Positions 28,307 through 36,884 are shown, numbered from the stretch's first letter. The stretch: DNA of 56,110 bases from Methanobrevibacter sp. (GCF_030539555.1 NZ_JAUNXX010000006.1:1-56110), one strand, 5' to 3'. The notes: generated by a model from the sequence alone, not told the origin. A program made the numbers and translations.

Positions 28307-29116
28307 TTAATCTTTATTGCCGAAGTCATCCCAGAAATGGGTCTGAAATACACTGTTTTTACTTAGCTCATCCAGTTTAAGGAAGAGTTTCCATGGCATT
28401 GACAGGCACATGTAATCATTTGGAATGAAATGTTTCATATGAGCCCTTGCTGCAAAATCAAGCGGACTTAAAACCGGTACAGGATCATCTTTGTCGTTCT
28501 GCTCAAATGTAAATGATCCTATTGCCTGGCATGCTGATGCCTGTGGTGTAATGACATACGCGCTGTCGCTTCTGAATGAACCGTTCAGCTGAAGAACTGC
28601 TGAAAGTTCCATTGGATTAAGTGTGAATACTACAGAATCGGGAATTTCGCCATCCTCAAGGTTTTCAATTGCTTTGAAAATAACGTAGTGCTTATCGTCA
28701 TAGATTGGTCTTTTTTTGATATGTGCAATTGCAGTGTCAAAGTCACAGTATATTCTCTCACCATGTTTGAACATTTCCGCAACGTTTTTTGGTCTTGATT
28801 CCAATTTCCTGAGGTATTCCTGCCTGTTTTTGGCAGAATCCTGACCAAGTGAGAGAAATGTTGCCTGAAATTCCATATCTTCTTCTGTTTGAAATCCGTT
28901 TCCCCAACCGAGACCTGTTGCAACACCTCCGCAGGTTATGTTTTCACGGCCAAATGCTGTAGTCTTTCTTTTAGCTATTGTCTGTGCGACAAATGCCATT
29001 ACACATCCTCCTCTTCCAGGTTTTGGAATTTTTGCATCTTCTGGTATTTCGTCACTTTTGATTAGAACAATAGGATTGAATTTTGCGTTTAATTCTTTGA
29101 CAATGTTGAATTGCAT
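28307..29116 (-). CDS. DUF169 family protein
   Basis: 269 residues matching the DUF169 family. It has an N-terminal NPIVLIKSDEIP, Gly/Cys-rich CGGVATGLGWGNGFQ, CDFDTAIAHI and the C-terminal SACQAIGSFTFEQND. Conserved cysteines suggest metal or redox chemistry, but no function is established for the family. A strong GGAGG lies before ATG 29116. It is upstream of the broken CDF gene on the same strand (6 bases between), so they are probably co-transcribed. Confidence 0.85.
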   Translation of the reverse strand: MQFNIVKELNAKFNPIVLIKSDEIPEDAKIPKPGRGGCVMAFVAQTIAKRKTTAFGRENITCGGVATGLGWGNGFQTEEDMEFQATFLSLGQDSAKNRQEYLRKLESRPKNVAEMFKHGERIYCDFDTAIAHIKKRPIYDDKHYVIFKAIENLEDGEIPDSVVFTLNPMELSAVLQLNGSFRSDSAYVITPQASACQAIGSFTFEQNDKDDPVPVLSPLDFAARAHMKHFIPNDYMCLSMPWKLFLKLDELSKNSVFQTHFWDDFGNKD

Positions 29117-29230
29117 TTAGAAAACCTCCTCTAGAGTTAAATTTGTTGAGGAAATTATAAAAATTTTGCTTAATTTTTATTAAAATTTAATGTTTTATTT
29201 CAAAAATGCATTAATTGTTTCATATCATAT

Positions 29231-29295
29231 ATATGGAGTTGTCCAGATAGGGCAGTTTTATTGCTTAATTCTGGCGGCAGTGCCACACAGGAATT
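29231..29295. ncRNA. GC-rich structured island, possible small RNA or leader element
   Basis: A locally GC-richer stretch within AT-rich DNA. TGGC (29272-29275) pairs with GCCA (29282-29285), flanked by AATTC (29267-29271) and GAATT (29291-29295). No known riboswitch class is recognised. It could be a leader element of the minus-strand DUF169 gene or an independent RNA. Confidence 0.25.
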
Positions 29296-29500
29296 ATTGA
29301 ATTTTATAATTTTTATAAAATTTAATAAATTTTATTAATTTTTCTTTTTAAAAATCTTTATTTGAGCTGTATGATGTTATGTATTGGTAATTTCAGTTAG
29401 ATTTTAATGTTTAAATTTTCAATTCAATTTATAATGATTATTTGATGATAATTTTAAAAAATAAGCTTGTATATCAATTGTTTTTACTGAAATTCCTGTT

Positions 29501-29535
29501 AGTGTAATATTACACTAGTCGGAAATATATTTCCG
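29501..29535. promoter_or_regulatory. Two adjacent 16-bp perfect palindromes
   Basis: AGTGTAATATTACACT (29501-29516) and CGGAAATATATTTCCG (29520-29535) are different palindromes separated by three bases. These are possible protein-binding sites for one or two dimeric regulators. Confidence 0.4.
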
Positions 29536-29796
29536 TATATTAGAAGTAAATAGGTAATATACAGAAATAAGTATTAATAGTAAAAATAGTTATTATAGTT
29601 ATTTATCTATAAATAGATATTATAGGTATTTAAGGTTAATAGTATTAATTATATTATAAGTATTATATGTATTTCTTTTTTTCTGTAAATACAGAAATAA
29701 GTATTTAATATACTTTCCATATATACAGAAATAATAATAAATACATATTATACTATTTATGCTCAAGTAATATTAAGAAACTATTATAAATCAACT

Positions 29797-29814
29797 GCTT
29801 GATATATATCAAGC
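29797..29814. promoter_or_regulatory. 18-bp perfect palindrome
   Basis: GCTTGATATATATCAAGC, 68 bases from the 3' end of the minus-strand surface protein gene (29882). It may be a regulator site or a weak terminator hairpin. Confidence 0.35.
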
Positions 29815-29881
29815 TATTAAAATACCATAATTTCTTCAAATTATGCTGTTTTTTATTAAATTTCATGAAATTTAATAAATT

Positions 29882-30886
29882 TTAGCGAAGTCTGAATTTA
29901 ATATATCGGACAAACTGTTTAACAGCAAAGAATAATATTCCAATGAATATAACAACACCAACAATTACAAGTAAAACTGTAAGTTTGGATGCTGTTGGAG
30001 GAGCTTTTAAAACCATGCTTCCCATGGACTCATAATTAGGAGCAATCGGTATCTTTTCAGCTTCAAATAGAGTATTGTTGAAATATACGTTGTCTACAAG
30101 CTCGCCAGTGTTCATTCCATGAATTGAACCGTCATCATTGGAAAGAAATGCATCAGTTATATTTCCTTTAAATGTATCATTATCCACCTGATGGAAATAA
30201 TAAGTGGTGATATCTCTCCTGGTAAGGCCAAATGCATCGGAAGCCGCCAGTTCTGTCATTACGGATATCTTGTCAGATGTATCAAGTGAAATATCGCCTG
30301 ATCTAAAATAATTATATGTATTTGGCATGGATATGTACTCGCCCGGATTCAAATGTCCTGTGAAATGGCCTTTAGCACCTGCTATGCCATAATTTCCATT
30401 AGGTGCTTTGATCACTACATGACCTAATTTGTAAGGTTTTTTAATCTTTTCAATTTGGGCTAATCCATCTTCGGAGATGCTATTGTCCTCAGTTATCATG
30501 TGTGATGTAATCTCTTCAGTCTTTTCGTTATCCGGACCGTCATCTACACCCCCGTATCCAATGGTCCAACCATTACTGGTTATGATAACCTGACAGAAAT
30601 AGCCTCCTTCGGTTTTATATTGTTTGATTGCCTGAATGCCATGCCAATCTATCTCTTCTATATGAATGTCAGCAGTCAAATTGGCATCTCTTCTAAAGGA
30701 AAATATACTGTTGTTTCCATCCAATTGCAAAACCACAGAACAGCAGCCAATCATGTCTGATTCATCAGTGCTGTCCAAAATAAGTTGAATGTCCTGAATG
30801 TTCTGTTCATCTGATGCGCAGACGCCCAATACTGAAATCAGTATTAGAAGAACACTCAATAATAGTATTGTCCTTTTGAAATTCAT
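29882..30886 (-). CDS. Membrane-anchored secreted protein with GCCS motif
   Basis: 334 residues. The signal peptide spans residues 1-24 (RTILLLSVLLILISVLGVCA) and a C-terminal membrane helix spans ~300-320 followed by basic residues (KQFVRYIKFRLR), so the body faces outside. The extracellular part begins IGCCSVVLQLDGNNSIFSFR and contains a GWTIGYGGVDDGP segment and NGNYGIAGAKGHFTGHL. The CCS start of a beta-rich domain recalls Ntn-type amidohydrolases, but this is only suggestive. An ATTGATATCAAT palindrome lies ~40-50 bases upstream of the start. No clear operon partner. Confidence 0.65.
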   Translation of the reverse strand: MNFKRTILLLSVLLILISVLGVCASDEQNIQDIQLILDSTDESDMIGCCSVVLQLDGNNSIFSFRRDANLTADIHIEEIDWHGIQAIKQYKTEGGYFCQVIITSNGWTIGYGGVDDGPDNEKTEEITSHMITEDNSISEDGLAQIEKIKKPYKLGHVVIKAPNGNYGIAGAKGHFTGHLNPGEYISMPNTYNYFRSGDISLDTSDKISVMTELAASDAFGLTRRDITTYYFHQVDNDTFKGNITDAFLSNDDGSIHGMNTGELVDNVYFNNTLFEAEKIPIAPNYESMGSMVLKAPPTASKLTVLLVIVGVVIFIGILFFAVKQFVRYIKFRLR

Positions 30887-31009
30887 AAAAAACCCTAATA
30901 TTATATTTAAAATATCTATAAATTGATATCAATATATATTTTATAATGAATAATATTTAAATGTTCTTGATTGTTGATTTGAGATTTAAAAAAAGTTGAA
31001 ATTTAATAA

Positions 31010-32092
31010 TTAAATATTAAATTTCATATTGTTGGCTTTTAATTTTTGTTTCATTTGTTCTCTGTCAACATGAATATATTTGTCAGTTGTTTGGCTGTTG
31101 GAGTGTCCAGCAATTGTTTGAACTTCAGCAACTGTCAGAATTTCTGCGTAATGGCTTAAAGCTGTGTGTCTGAGAATATGCACACTGACATTTTTCCCAT
31201 AGTTTACAGGGCAATCCAATCCTTCAGTTTCTATTCTGTCATCTGTGAGATTTGCATACTTCTTAACAATGTCCTGAACACCACGTTTTCCTATCCGATT
31301 TCCTTTAATGTTTGTGAATAGTTCTTCACGATTGACTTCAATAGCAGCTTTTTTTCTCTGAATTACTGGCTTGTATACATTATTGGTGTTTTTTCTGAGT
31401 TTTGTGATTCGTTCTCGAATCATATCATTTAAACTTATCAATGTATCAAAGGTTATGAATGTTGTTCTGTCCTTAAGCTCACCTTTTGTTGTCTCTGCAC
31501 GTAAATATATCTCAATAAATTCGTTAGAATCATTTGGAAGTTCAAAAAATCCTTTTTTATCTATTGGAACCTGTATGTCCTGTTTATTTAACAATACCAG
31601 TTCCTTCAGCCTAATTCCGGAATCAATGAAAGTTCTGCAAATCGCATAATCCCTTTTGTTTCCGCTTTGTTTTATTGTATCAAGAAAAAATGCGCTTTGT
31701 GGCCTTGTTAAGCTAATTTTTTCGATTCTTTTTTTAGCAGTTTCAGGATCTTCAGCCTTTACTTCAATGATATCCTTCATTTTAATTGTATCATGCTGGA
31801 TTTCTTCCTGAACATCTTCTGAGTTGATGAATTCAAGAATATTCATCATGTATGTTTTGACAGTTGTTCTTTTGTTTCCACGCTGCTTTAGACAGTATCT
31901 ACGATAATGTCTCAATTGCTTTTTAACATTGCCACTGTTCAGTTCATCTATTCCCTTATTTTCAAGATATTCAATGAATTTGGATATATTAAATGTCTGT
32001 TTTTGAATTGTTTCTTGAGTTAAGTTCTTTACTTCTTGTTTTTCTTCTAAGTATTCATCTAGGTAGTCTGTTAGCTCATCAACCTCTATCAT
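31010..32092 (-). CDS. Tyrosine recombinase / integrase
   Basis: 360 residues. The N-terminal SAM-like DNA-binding domain covers ~20-95. The C-terminal catalytic domain carries R161 (DSGIRLKEL), H305-x-x-R308 (VHILRHTAL), H330 (AGHSNSQTT) and nucleophile Y339 (DKYIHV), so the active site looks complete. An AGGAGG ribosome binding site precedes ATG 32092. It could be an integrase of a virus or plasmid or a chromosome-resolving Xer protein; the island context favours mobility. No tRNA or att repeat was recognised beside it. Confidence 0.88.
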   Translation of the reverse strand: MIEVDELTDYLDEYLEEKQEVKNLTQETIQKQTFNISKFIEYLENKGIDELNSGNVKKQLRHYRRYCLKQRGNKRTTVKTYMMNILEFINSEDVQEEIQHDTIKMKDIIEVKAEDPETAKKRIEKISLTRPQSAFFLDTIKQSGNKRDYAICRTFIDSGIRLKELVLLNKQDIQVPIDKKGFFELPNDSNEFIEIYLRAETTKGELKDRTTFITFDTLISLNDMIRERITKLRKNTNNVYKPVIQRKKAAIEVNREELFTNIKGNRIGKRGVQDIVKKYANLTDDRIETEGLDCPVNYGKNVSVHILRHTALSHYAEILTVAEVQTIAGHSNSQTTDKYIHVDREQMKQKLKANNMKFNI

Positions 32093-32528
32093 AAGCTTTT
32101 TGCCTCCTAAATTTTTATACTCAAACCCTTGTTATACTATTTATTTTTTTAGTATATAAAGACTTCGTATCTTTTCATTATTAACGTATATTATTACATA
32201 AAATATACGTTTTCTTTATATATAAAATTTGGATGATTTGGAGTTTTTTTGCAAAGTGTTGAAAGTGTAGTAGGACACCTACATCAAGTGGTTGAAATAT
32301 GGTGATTTCGTTAATTTTTTCATTTTTAATAAAAATTTTTACAAAAGTAATAAAATAATTTTGAAATATTTAATATAAATTTTTATAAAAAAATTAGTAA
32401 TAATAATTTAAATAATAGTAATACTATATAGTCTATAGTAATAGAAATTTTTTAACGGCTTAAAATTATCAACATTTCGGAACTAAAATTTTGTCAAAAA
32501 TTTTTCTTCTGAAAAGGAGGTGAACTGC
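32093..32528. other. AT-rich intergenic region
   Basis: No gene supported. It holds the integrase promoter, a small hairpin GTAGG-ACA-CCTAC near 32272, and several TATA-like stretches (for example around 32423-32435) that could drive the small ORF at 32529. Confidence 0.5.
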
Positions 32529-32600
32529 ATGATGAAGTACATATTATTGCTTTTGAGTGTACTCACACTTGTTGTGAGCTTAATTGATTTATGGTTCTAA
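32529..32600 (+). CDS. 23-aa hydrophobic peptide, candidate type I toxin-like
   Basis: A tiny ORF behind AAGGAGGTGA (32514-32523), the best possible Shine-Dalgarno. It encodes MMKYILLLLSVLTLVVSLID followed by three residues: one membrane helix with a single basic residue near the start. Size, hydrophobicity, strong ribosome binding site and the structured RNA right behind it (32627-32693) resemble bacterial holin-like or Fst/TxpA-type type I toxin loci. Family membership is not established. It may also be a leader peptide. Confidence 0.5.
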   Translation: MMKYILLLLSVLTLVVSLIDLWF

Positions 32601-32626
32601 ATCCTTGTAAATAGACTGATGAATTC

Positions 32627-32693
32627 AAAGAAAGGTTCTTGACGTAAGAAGAAGGTTCACACCCGGAAGCCGGCTATAATTCTCCCTTTCTTT
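32627..32693 (+). ncRNA. Structured RNA / terminator element behind the small hydrophobic ORF
   Basis: AAAGAAAGG (32627-32635) pairs perfectly with CCTTTCTTT (32685-32693), closing a multi-branched structure. Inside are hairpin TTCTT-GACGT-AAGAA and hairpin CCGG-AAG-CCGG. T-rich sequence follows. It may end the peptide mRNA, or be or overlap an antisense RNA. It is much more GC-rich than its surroundings. Confidence 0.45.
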
Positions 32694-32797
32694 TAATTAA
32701 TGTTAAATTTATATATGTTAAGATATATAGTATAATACATGAATATGATTCTCATATTCTAGGAATGAGGATACTTCCTTTTCCAATGTTGATAATT

Positions 32798-32850
32798 ATT
32801 GTCTAAAATGTGTGATGGTTTAGGAATTTCTCCTAAACTATTTAGACAAT
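32798..32850. terminator. Long two-part hairpin
   Basis: ATTGTCTAAA (32798-32807) pairs with TTTAGACAAT (32841-32850). Inside it, GTTTAGGA pairs with TCCTAAAC. A T-rich stretch follows. It may be a terminator or an RNA element. The remainder of 32694-33099 is AT-rich without a supportable gene. Confidence 0.45.
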
Positions 32851-33099
32851 GCTATTTTTATTTAGATTTTAAATTTTAATGAATAGTATTCTTTAATGTA
32901 TGTAATTGAAAGTTACATTTGATATACTATATGCAAAAAGATATTCATATTCTTCATCATATTCTGATTGTAACATTTTTGATTATGTAATTTATTTTGA
33001 TTACATTGTAAAAGCCTTCAATTCATATTATTTATAAAAACTAGTATTTTTAATCATACTAATTTTTAATTTCAGATCCATCAAATTAGTCCAGTAATT

Positions 33100-33475
33100 T
33101 TATTCTTTTTTATTTAACTCTTTTAAATGACTTCTTAGGTTATAATTAATCTTTTTTATGATTTTATTTTCTTTTTTAAGTTTATTGAATTCGATTTCAT
33201 CATAATTGTTGTATTTTTTAATTATACAGTTTTTCATGTATTCACAAAAAGTTTTTCCATTAACACGAGGATATTTCTGATGATACTGTCTGTGATGATA
33301 ATCACATAACAAAATTAAGTTATTTTCATTATAATAATCATCACTTGATTGTTTCACCCTTTTTAGATGATGTGGAACAATATTTTCAGTTGATCCACAA
33401 ACAACACTTGTTTTCTTTTTCTTTTAGTTTTTTAATTGTTCCCTGTAATTTCCAATAGTTTGGATTATCATGCAT
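33100..33475 (-). pseudogene. HNH endonuclease, frameshifted
   Basis: GAGGAG (33486-33481) precedes ATG 33475, and frame 1 gives MHDNPNYWKLQGTIKKLKEK up to NKCC. The HNH core continues in another frame as CGSTENIVPHHLKR, NENNLILLCDYHHRQYHQ and so on to the stop at 33100. The two parts join at about 33405-33412. Together they give the Cys pair, HH and H residues of an HNH nuclease, so an intact gene was probably broken by a small indel. HNH genes are common in viruses and mobile elements. Confidence 0.6.
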
Positions 33476-33554
33476 ATAATCTCCTCAATTTTTCCTTTTC
33501 TTGAATATTGGAGTTATAGTGGATATTTCTGCTCGAGTATTATAATCACTTCCT

Positions 33555-33731
33555 TTAGATAGTTTTAATATACTCATGTATTTCTTTATCGAAGAAAAAT
33601 TCTTCAATATCATAATATTTATCTTCAATGAGTATATTTACAGGTAAATCTTCAACCTGCCACTCTTTTAAAAGAGTAATTACAAAATCACTTAACAGAA
33701 TCATGGAATCACATAAATTATTCCAAATCAT
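33555..33731 (-). CDS. Small hypothetical protein
   Basis: 58 residues from ATG 33731, or 63 from TTG 33746. It overlaps the 3' end of the next upstream gene, so the two are probably translated together. The sequence is acidic with a hydrophobic helix-like start (LCDSMILLSDFVITLLKEWQ) and the end YYDIEEFFFDKEIHEYIKTI. No domain recognised. Confidence 0.45.
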   Translation of the reverse strand: MIWNNLCDSMILLSDFVITLLKEWQVEDLPVNILIEDKYYDIEEFFFDKEIHEYIKTI

Positions 33732-34083
33732 TTTTGAATACGTCAATCAACTCACAAATTAAATGAAATTTATCCTGTTCAGATATATTCATTTCCAACA
33801 GTTTTCTTTCTTCATAGTCATCTAATACTTCGCTGATCGGATAAAAATATTGATGATGATATATTTCTTTATTTTGGAAAAGTTCCTCATGCAATTGCCA
33901 GGTTTTGAAATCCAAATTTTGTCTTGCACGGTCTCTTTCATATTCATCTTCTAGAAAATCAACAAGATGAACTAACTCCTGAATTTCATTAAAATCTTCA
34001 GCATGAGTTGCAGTTTCTTCTACAGCATTGCACAAGTTTAAATAAGTTGAATAGCGTATTTCTAAATTTACATAATGAGACAT
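33718..34083 (-). CDS. Hypothetical acidic protein
   Basis: 121 residues with GGTGA before ATG 34083. It is soluble and rich in Glu, Asp and His, mostly helical (EIQELVHLVDFLEDEYERDR). The end overlaps the small gene that follows. No domain recognised; the pair may be a two-gene unit of the mobile region. The gap 34084-34356 shows no gene. Confidence 0.55.
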   Translation of the reverse strand: MSHYVNLEIRYSTYLNLCNAVEETATHAEDFNEIQELVHLVDFLEDEYERDRARQNLDFKTWQLHEELFQNKEIYHHQYFYPISEVLDDYEERKLLEMNISEQDKFHLICELIDVFKNDLE

Positions 34084-34356
34084 TTTTTTTCACCATCATT
34101 TCCTTCAATTAAATATTCCACATAATCTTTTGCAGTCTTATAATTATTATCTCTTCAAATAGTTTTTCAAAATTTTTTATTTCAATAAAAACATTCAAAA
34201 CCCTAAAACAATCAAGTAAACACCTTATCAGTCATAATTACGACTCATTCATTCAATATTTCTCAAATCAATACTTTTCCAGGTTTGATAAATATTTATT
34301 GAAATTTTACTTTTTAGAATTATTCAAAATTGAAATTAATGTCTTAAAGTATGAGA

Positions 34357-35298
34357 TTAAACTATAACTGCAGTATATCTTTCACTGTCAAGAGTTTTAA
34401 TCAATACTTCATAGGGATTATACTTATTGCTCATAACCATTTTTAACACGTTTTGACTGAATCCTGAAACTAATGTAACACCCAATTCATTTTCAATTAA
34501 AGGAATTGTTTTGGTACGGGAGTTAACATTCCAAAAGATCAATTTAGGCAAGTCATAGCCAGCTTTTTTATATCTTTCCCTAATCTCATCAAACAGGGGT
34601 TTTGTTAACTTATTTCCTTTGTTAAAATAATATCCTTGTGCATGGTCAAATTCCATATCTGATATAATCAGAATGTTTTTAATCATTTCAGTTTTTAAAA
34701 TATTATTTTCAACGGCCACATCAAGTATTAAATCAAAAACAGCTTCGATATTTGTATTTGCGACTTCATCGTGTTTAAGAGCAATATGCAGTTTTTCCCG
34801 TAAATTATTTGCTTTACTTAAATCTACAAATTGGGGAGTTGCTGAAAAAGTAATATACTTGTCTTTATAAACCTCATTGTTGTGTTCAGATGAATATATT
34901 GCAAGAGCATTTGCAACATCAAGAGCTGTTGTTTTTCCGCTGACCGGCATTGTCATGCTGCCGCTACCATCAGCAACAACCAAAGTTCCACATATGGAAA
35001 TATCCTTAAGATTATCCCAAGCCAACTCTAAAGTCTGGTCATATTCTTCGATGCCGCCCCATCCAGCACAATATCTTGAAACAACATCCACTGGAGTGGC
35101 TACATTCATGTTCATTTTGCGTGAACCCCTTTCAACAGATTTCAAGTAGTTACATCTCCTACTTTCATCATGTTTAAGAAAAGCATTATTATATTTCAGA
35201 TTAGCTAATGACGGGACAAATTCATAATCAATTTTGCCCCATTCATTGCTGCAAGTATATACTTCAGTAACTTTGAGATATTTGCGTAGTTTAGATAA
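34357..35298 (-). pseudogene. DUF2828 / vWA-domain protein, 5'-truncated
   Basis: The frame is open from ~35358 to 34357 without a plausible start; TTG at 35145 cuts through conserved sequence. Reading starts to look like the DUF2828 family at LSKLRKYL (~35298) and continues with EWGKIDYEFVPSLANLKYN. The vWA part keeps the metal site VVADGSGSM and ILIISDMEFDHA, then LIFWNVNSRTK and LVSGFSQNVLKMVM at the normal C terminus. Family proteins are usually much longer at the N terminus, so roughly the first half is lost. The function of the family is unknown. Confidence 0.6.
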
Positions 35299-35523
35299 TA
35301 TAAAATAAAAAAATAAGCATTTATGAAAAATATCTTTGAAAAAAAATAATTTTACAAATTAATTAATAATTATTAAAATTTTAATTGATTATCCATAAAT
35401 CATATATTTTATTTTGAAACTGTATATTTTTATTAATATTCGTAACGGCAAGAAATTAATGAAATGCATTGTTAATGTAAGAATAATAATCTTTTTAAAA
35501 CTTTGGAAAACATAAGTTAACTC

Positions 35524-35799
35524 ATGTACATGATAGTCAGTTTTGAGTGCAAGTTCAAAACAAACCGTGAAAATATTGAAAGAATCCTCCAGCATTATGG
35601 ACTTCGAAGGATTCAGACTTCATTATATGCAGGGGATTTGAAAAATGATGAAAGAAAAGAATTGGCCAAAAACATTTCTGAAATTATAAGAGATACTGAC
35701 AACGTGCTGATAATGCCTGTTTGTCAGAGCTGCTATTCAAAAAAGGAAATCTGCGGTCGAAAAATCAAATTTCAAGAGGAACTCTACAAGGTGTTTTAG
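35524..35799 (+). CDS. cas2: CRISPR-associated protein Cas2
   Basis: 91 residues, the usual Cas2 length, with the ferredoxin-like order: beta1 MYMIVSFECKF, helix with RILQHYGLRRIQTSLYAG, and VLIMPVCQSCYSKKEICGRK. The beta1 acidic position seems to be Glu8 rather than the common Asp. CxxC and a further Cys lie near the C terminus. No Shine-Dalgarno is seen. The stop directly abuts the cas1 ATG. Cas2 bridges two Cas1 dimers in spacer integration. Confidence 0.85.
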   Translation: MYMIVSFECKFKTNRENIERILQHYGLRRIQTSLYAGDLKNDERKELAKNISEIIRDTDNVLIMPVCQSCYSKKEICGRKIKFQEELYKVF

Positions 35800-36795
35800 A
35801 TGAAAATAGTGATTGACGGATACAACAAATCCATACACAAAAAAGACAACCAATTGACTATATATGAAAAGGATGAAATTTTAGATTCAATTAAGGCATC
35901 CTCTATTAACGACATAACAGTTGTTGGAAAAGGATATGTTACATTTGATGCATTAAATTTGATGGCCGAAAATAACATTAAACTTATAGCAATCAATCCG
36001 AGAGGACAGCTGACATATACTCTGGAATCCCCCAATTGGAGAAACGTCAAACTTAAAAAAGAGCAGTACAGATTAAGTGAAGATAAAACAGGTATTAAAA
36101 TATCTAAAGAATTGATAATTTCCAAAATGAAAAACCAGAAGGCAACATTGACAACCCTTAACAAAAACAAGCAGCTGAAAAGATTTTTTAATCATAGGTT
36201 CAAAATCGATGAGTGCATTGGCCAGCTTGAAGACATGAGTCTGTCTGGAGATAATGATGTTATCAGAATGAAAATAATGGGTCTTGAAGGAAAGGCATCA
36301 AACGAATACTGGAATGGTGTCAAGCATTTCGTTTCAAAAGAAATAGGATTTTCATCAAGAACAAAAAAGCCGACAGATCTGCTGAATTCAATGCTGAATT
36401 ACGGTTATGCAATTCTTGCAAGTGAAATAACAAAATCGATATTGGTAAATGGTCTTGATCCATACTGCGGTTTTCTTCATTTTGATATGTATGGGAGAAC
36501 CAGCCTAACTTTTGATTTAATAGAACCCTTTAGAGCACAAATTGTCGATAAGACCATGATAGGATTGATTAACAGAAAGCAAGTAACAACTGATGATTTG
36601 GACAAACGAAACAATACCCTAAAATTAGAAGCCAGAAAGTTAATTGTAGAAAAGATATTAGGTAAAATCTACTCTTCAATAACATATAATGGTGAAACAG
36701 TAAGTTACTCTGATTTAATAGAAAAACAAAGCAATGATTTGGTTAATGTTCTTTTAGAAGATGGAAAATTTGAAGGATTTTACCTGCGGTGGTGA
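35800..36795 (+). CDS. cas1: CRISPR-associated endonuclease/integrase Cas1
   Basis: 331 residues. The N-terminal beta domain is followed by the helical catalytic domain with E163 (GLEGKASNEYW), H227 (GFLHFD) and E242 (LIEPFR), spaced as in known Cas1 proteins. It therefore looks enzymatically intact. It starts right after the cas2 stop. No cas3, cas4, cas5-8, cas9, cas10 or cas12 gene is visible, so this is an adaptation module without interference genes in this window. Its stop codon overlaps the first GAGGAAACCTACC element. Confidence 0.92.
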   Translation: MKIVIDGYNKSIHKKDNQLTIYEKDEILDSIKASSINDITVVGKGYVTFDALNLMAENNIKLIAINPRGQLTYTLESPNWRNVKLKKEQYRLSEDKTGIKISKELIISKMKNQKATLTTLNKNKQLKRFFNHRFKIDECIGQLEDMSLSGDNDVIRMKIMGLEGKASNEYWNGVKHFVSKEIGFSSRTKKPTDLLNSMLNYGYAILASEITKSILVNGLDPYCGFLHFDMYGRTSLTFDLIEPFRAQIVDKTMIGLINRKQVTTDDLDKRNNTLKLEARKLIVEKILGKIYSSITYNGETVSYSDLIEKQSNDLVNVLLEDGKFEGFYLRW

Positions 36796-36836
36796 GGAAA
36801 CCTACCAGACTTTAAGCTATTAAAATCATCTCCTCA
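36794..36836 (+). repeat. GAGGAAACCTACC...CCTCA element, copy 1
   Basis: 43 bases bounded by GAGGAAACCTACC and CCTCA, so the ends can pair (TGAGGA with TCCTCA-like). Overlaps the cas1 stop. A second copy starts 91 bases later. The inner ~25 bases are only partly alike. Confidence 0.6.
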
Positions 36837-36884
36837 AAATCAGGTTAAATAAGTTTTAATGTTAATGTTATTTTCTATGGTTTT

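Larger units (their letters stand above)
29117..29881. other. Extremely AT-rich intergenic region with palindromes and direct repeats
   Basis: 765 bases without a supportable gene. From the left: promoter region of the DUF169 gene, a GC-rich hairpin island (29231-29295), then ~550 bases of very AT-rich DNA. That stretch holds perfect palindromes at 29501-29516, 29520-29535 and 29797-29814, a near-perfect one at 29680-29697, and three copies of ATACAGAAATAA (near 29559, 29689 and 29723). It marks the left edge of the accessory region. Confidence 0.6.

Noticed and set aside
32627..32693. tRNA-like look of the structured element (GGTTCACACCCGG, long end stem)
   Set aside because: Only 67 bases, only two inner hairpins, no anticodon arm and a 9-bp end stem. 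It is not a tRNA; a terminator or regulatory RNA fits better.
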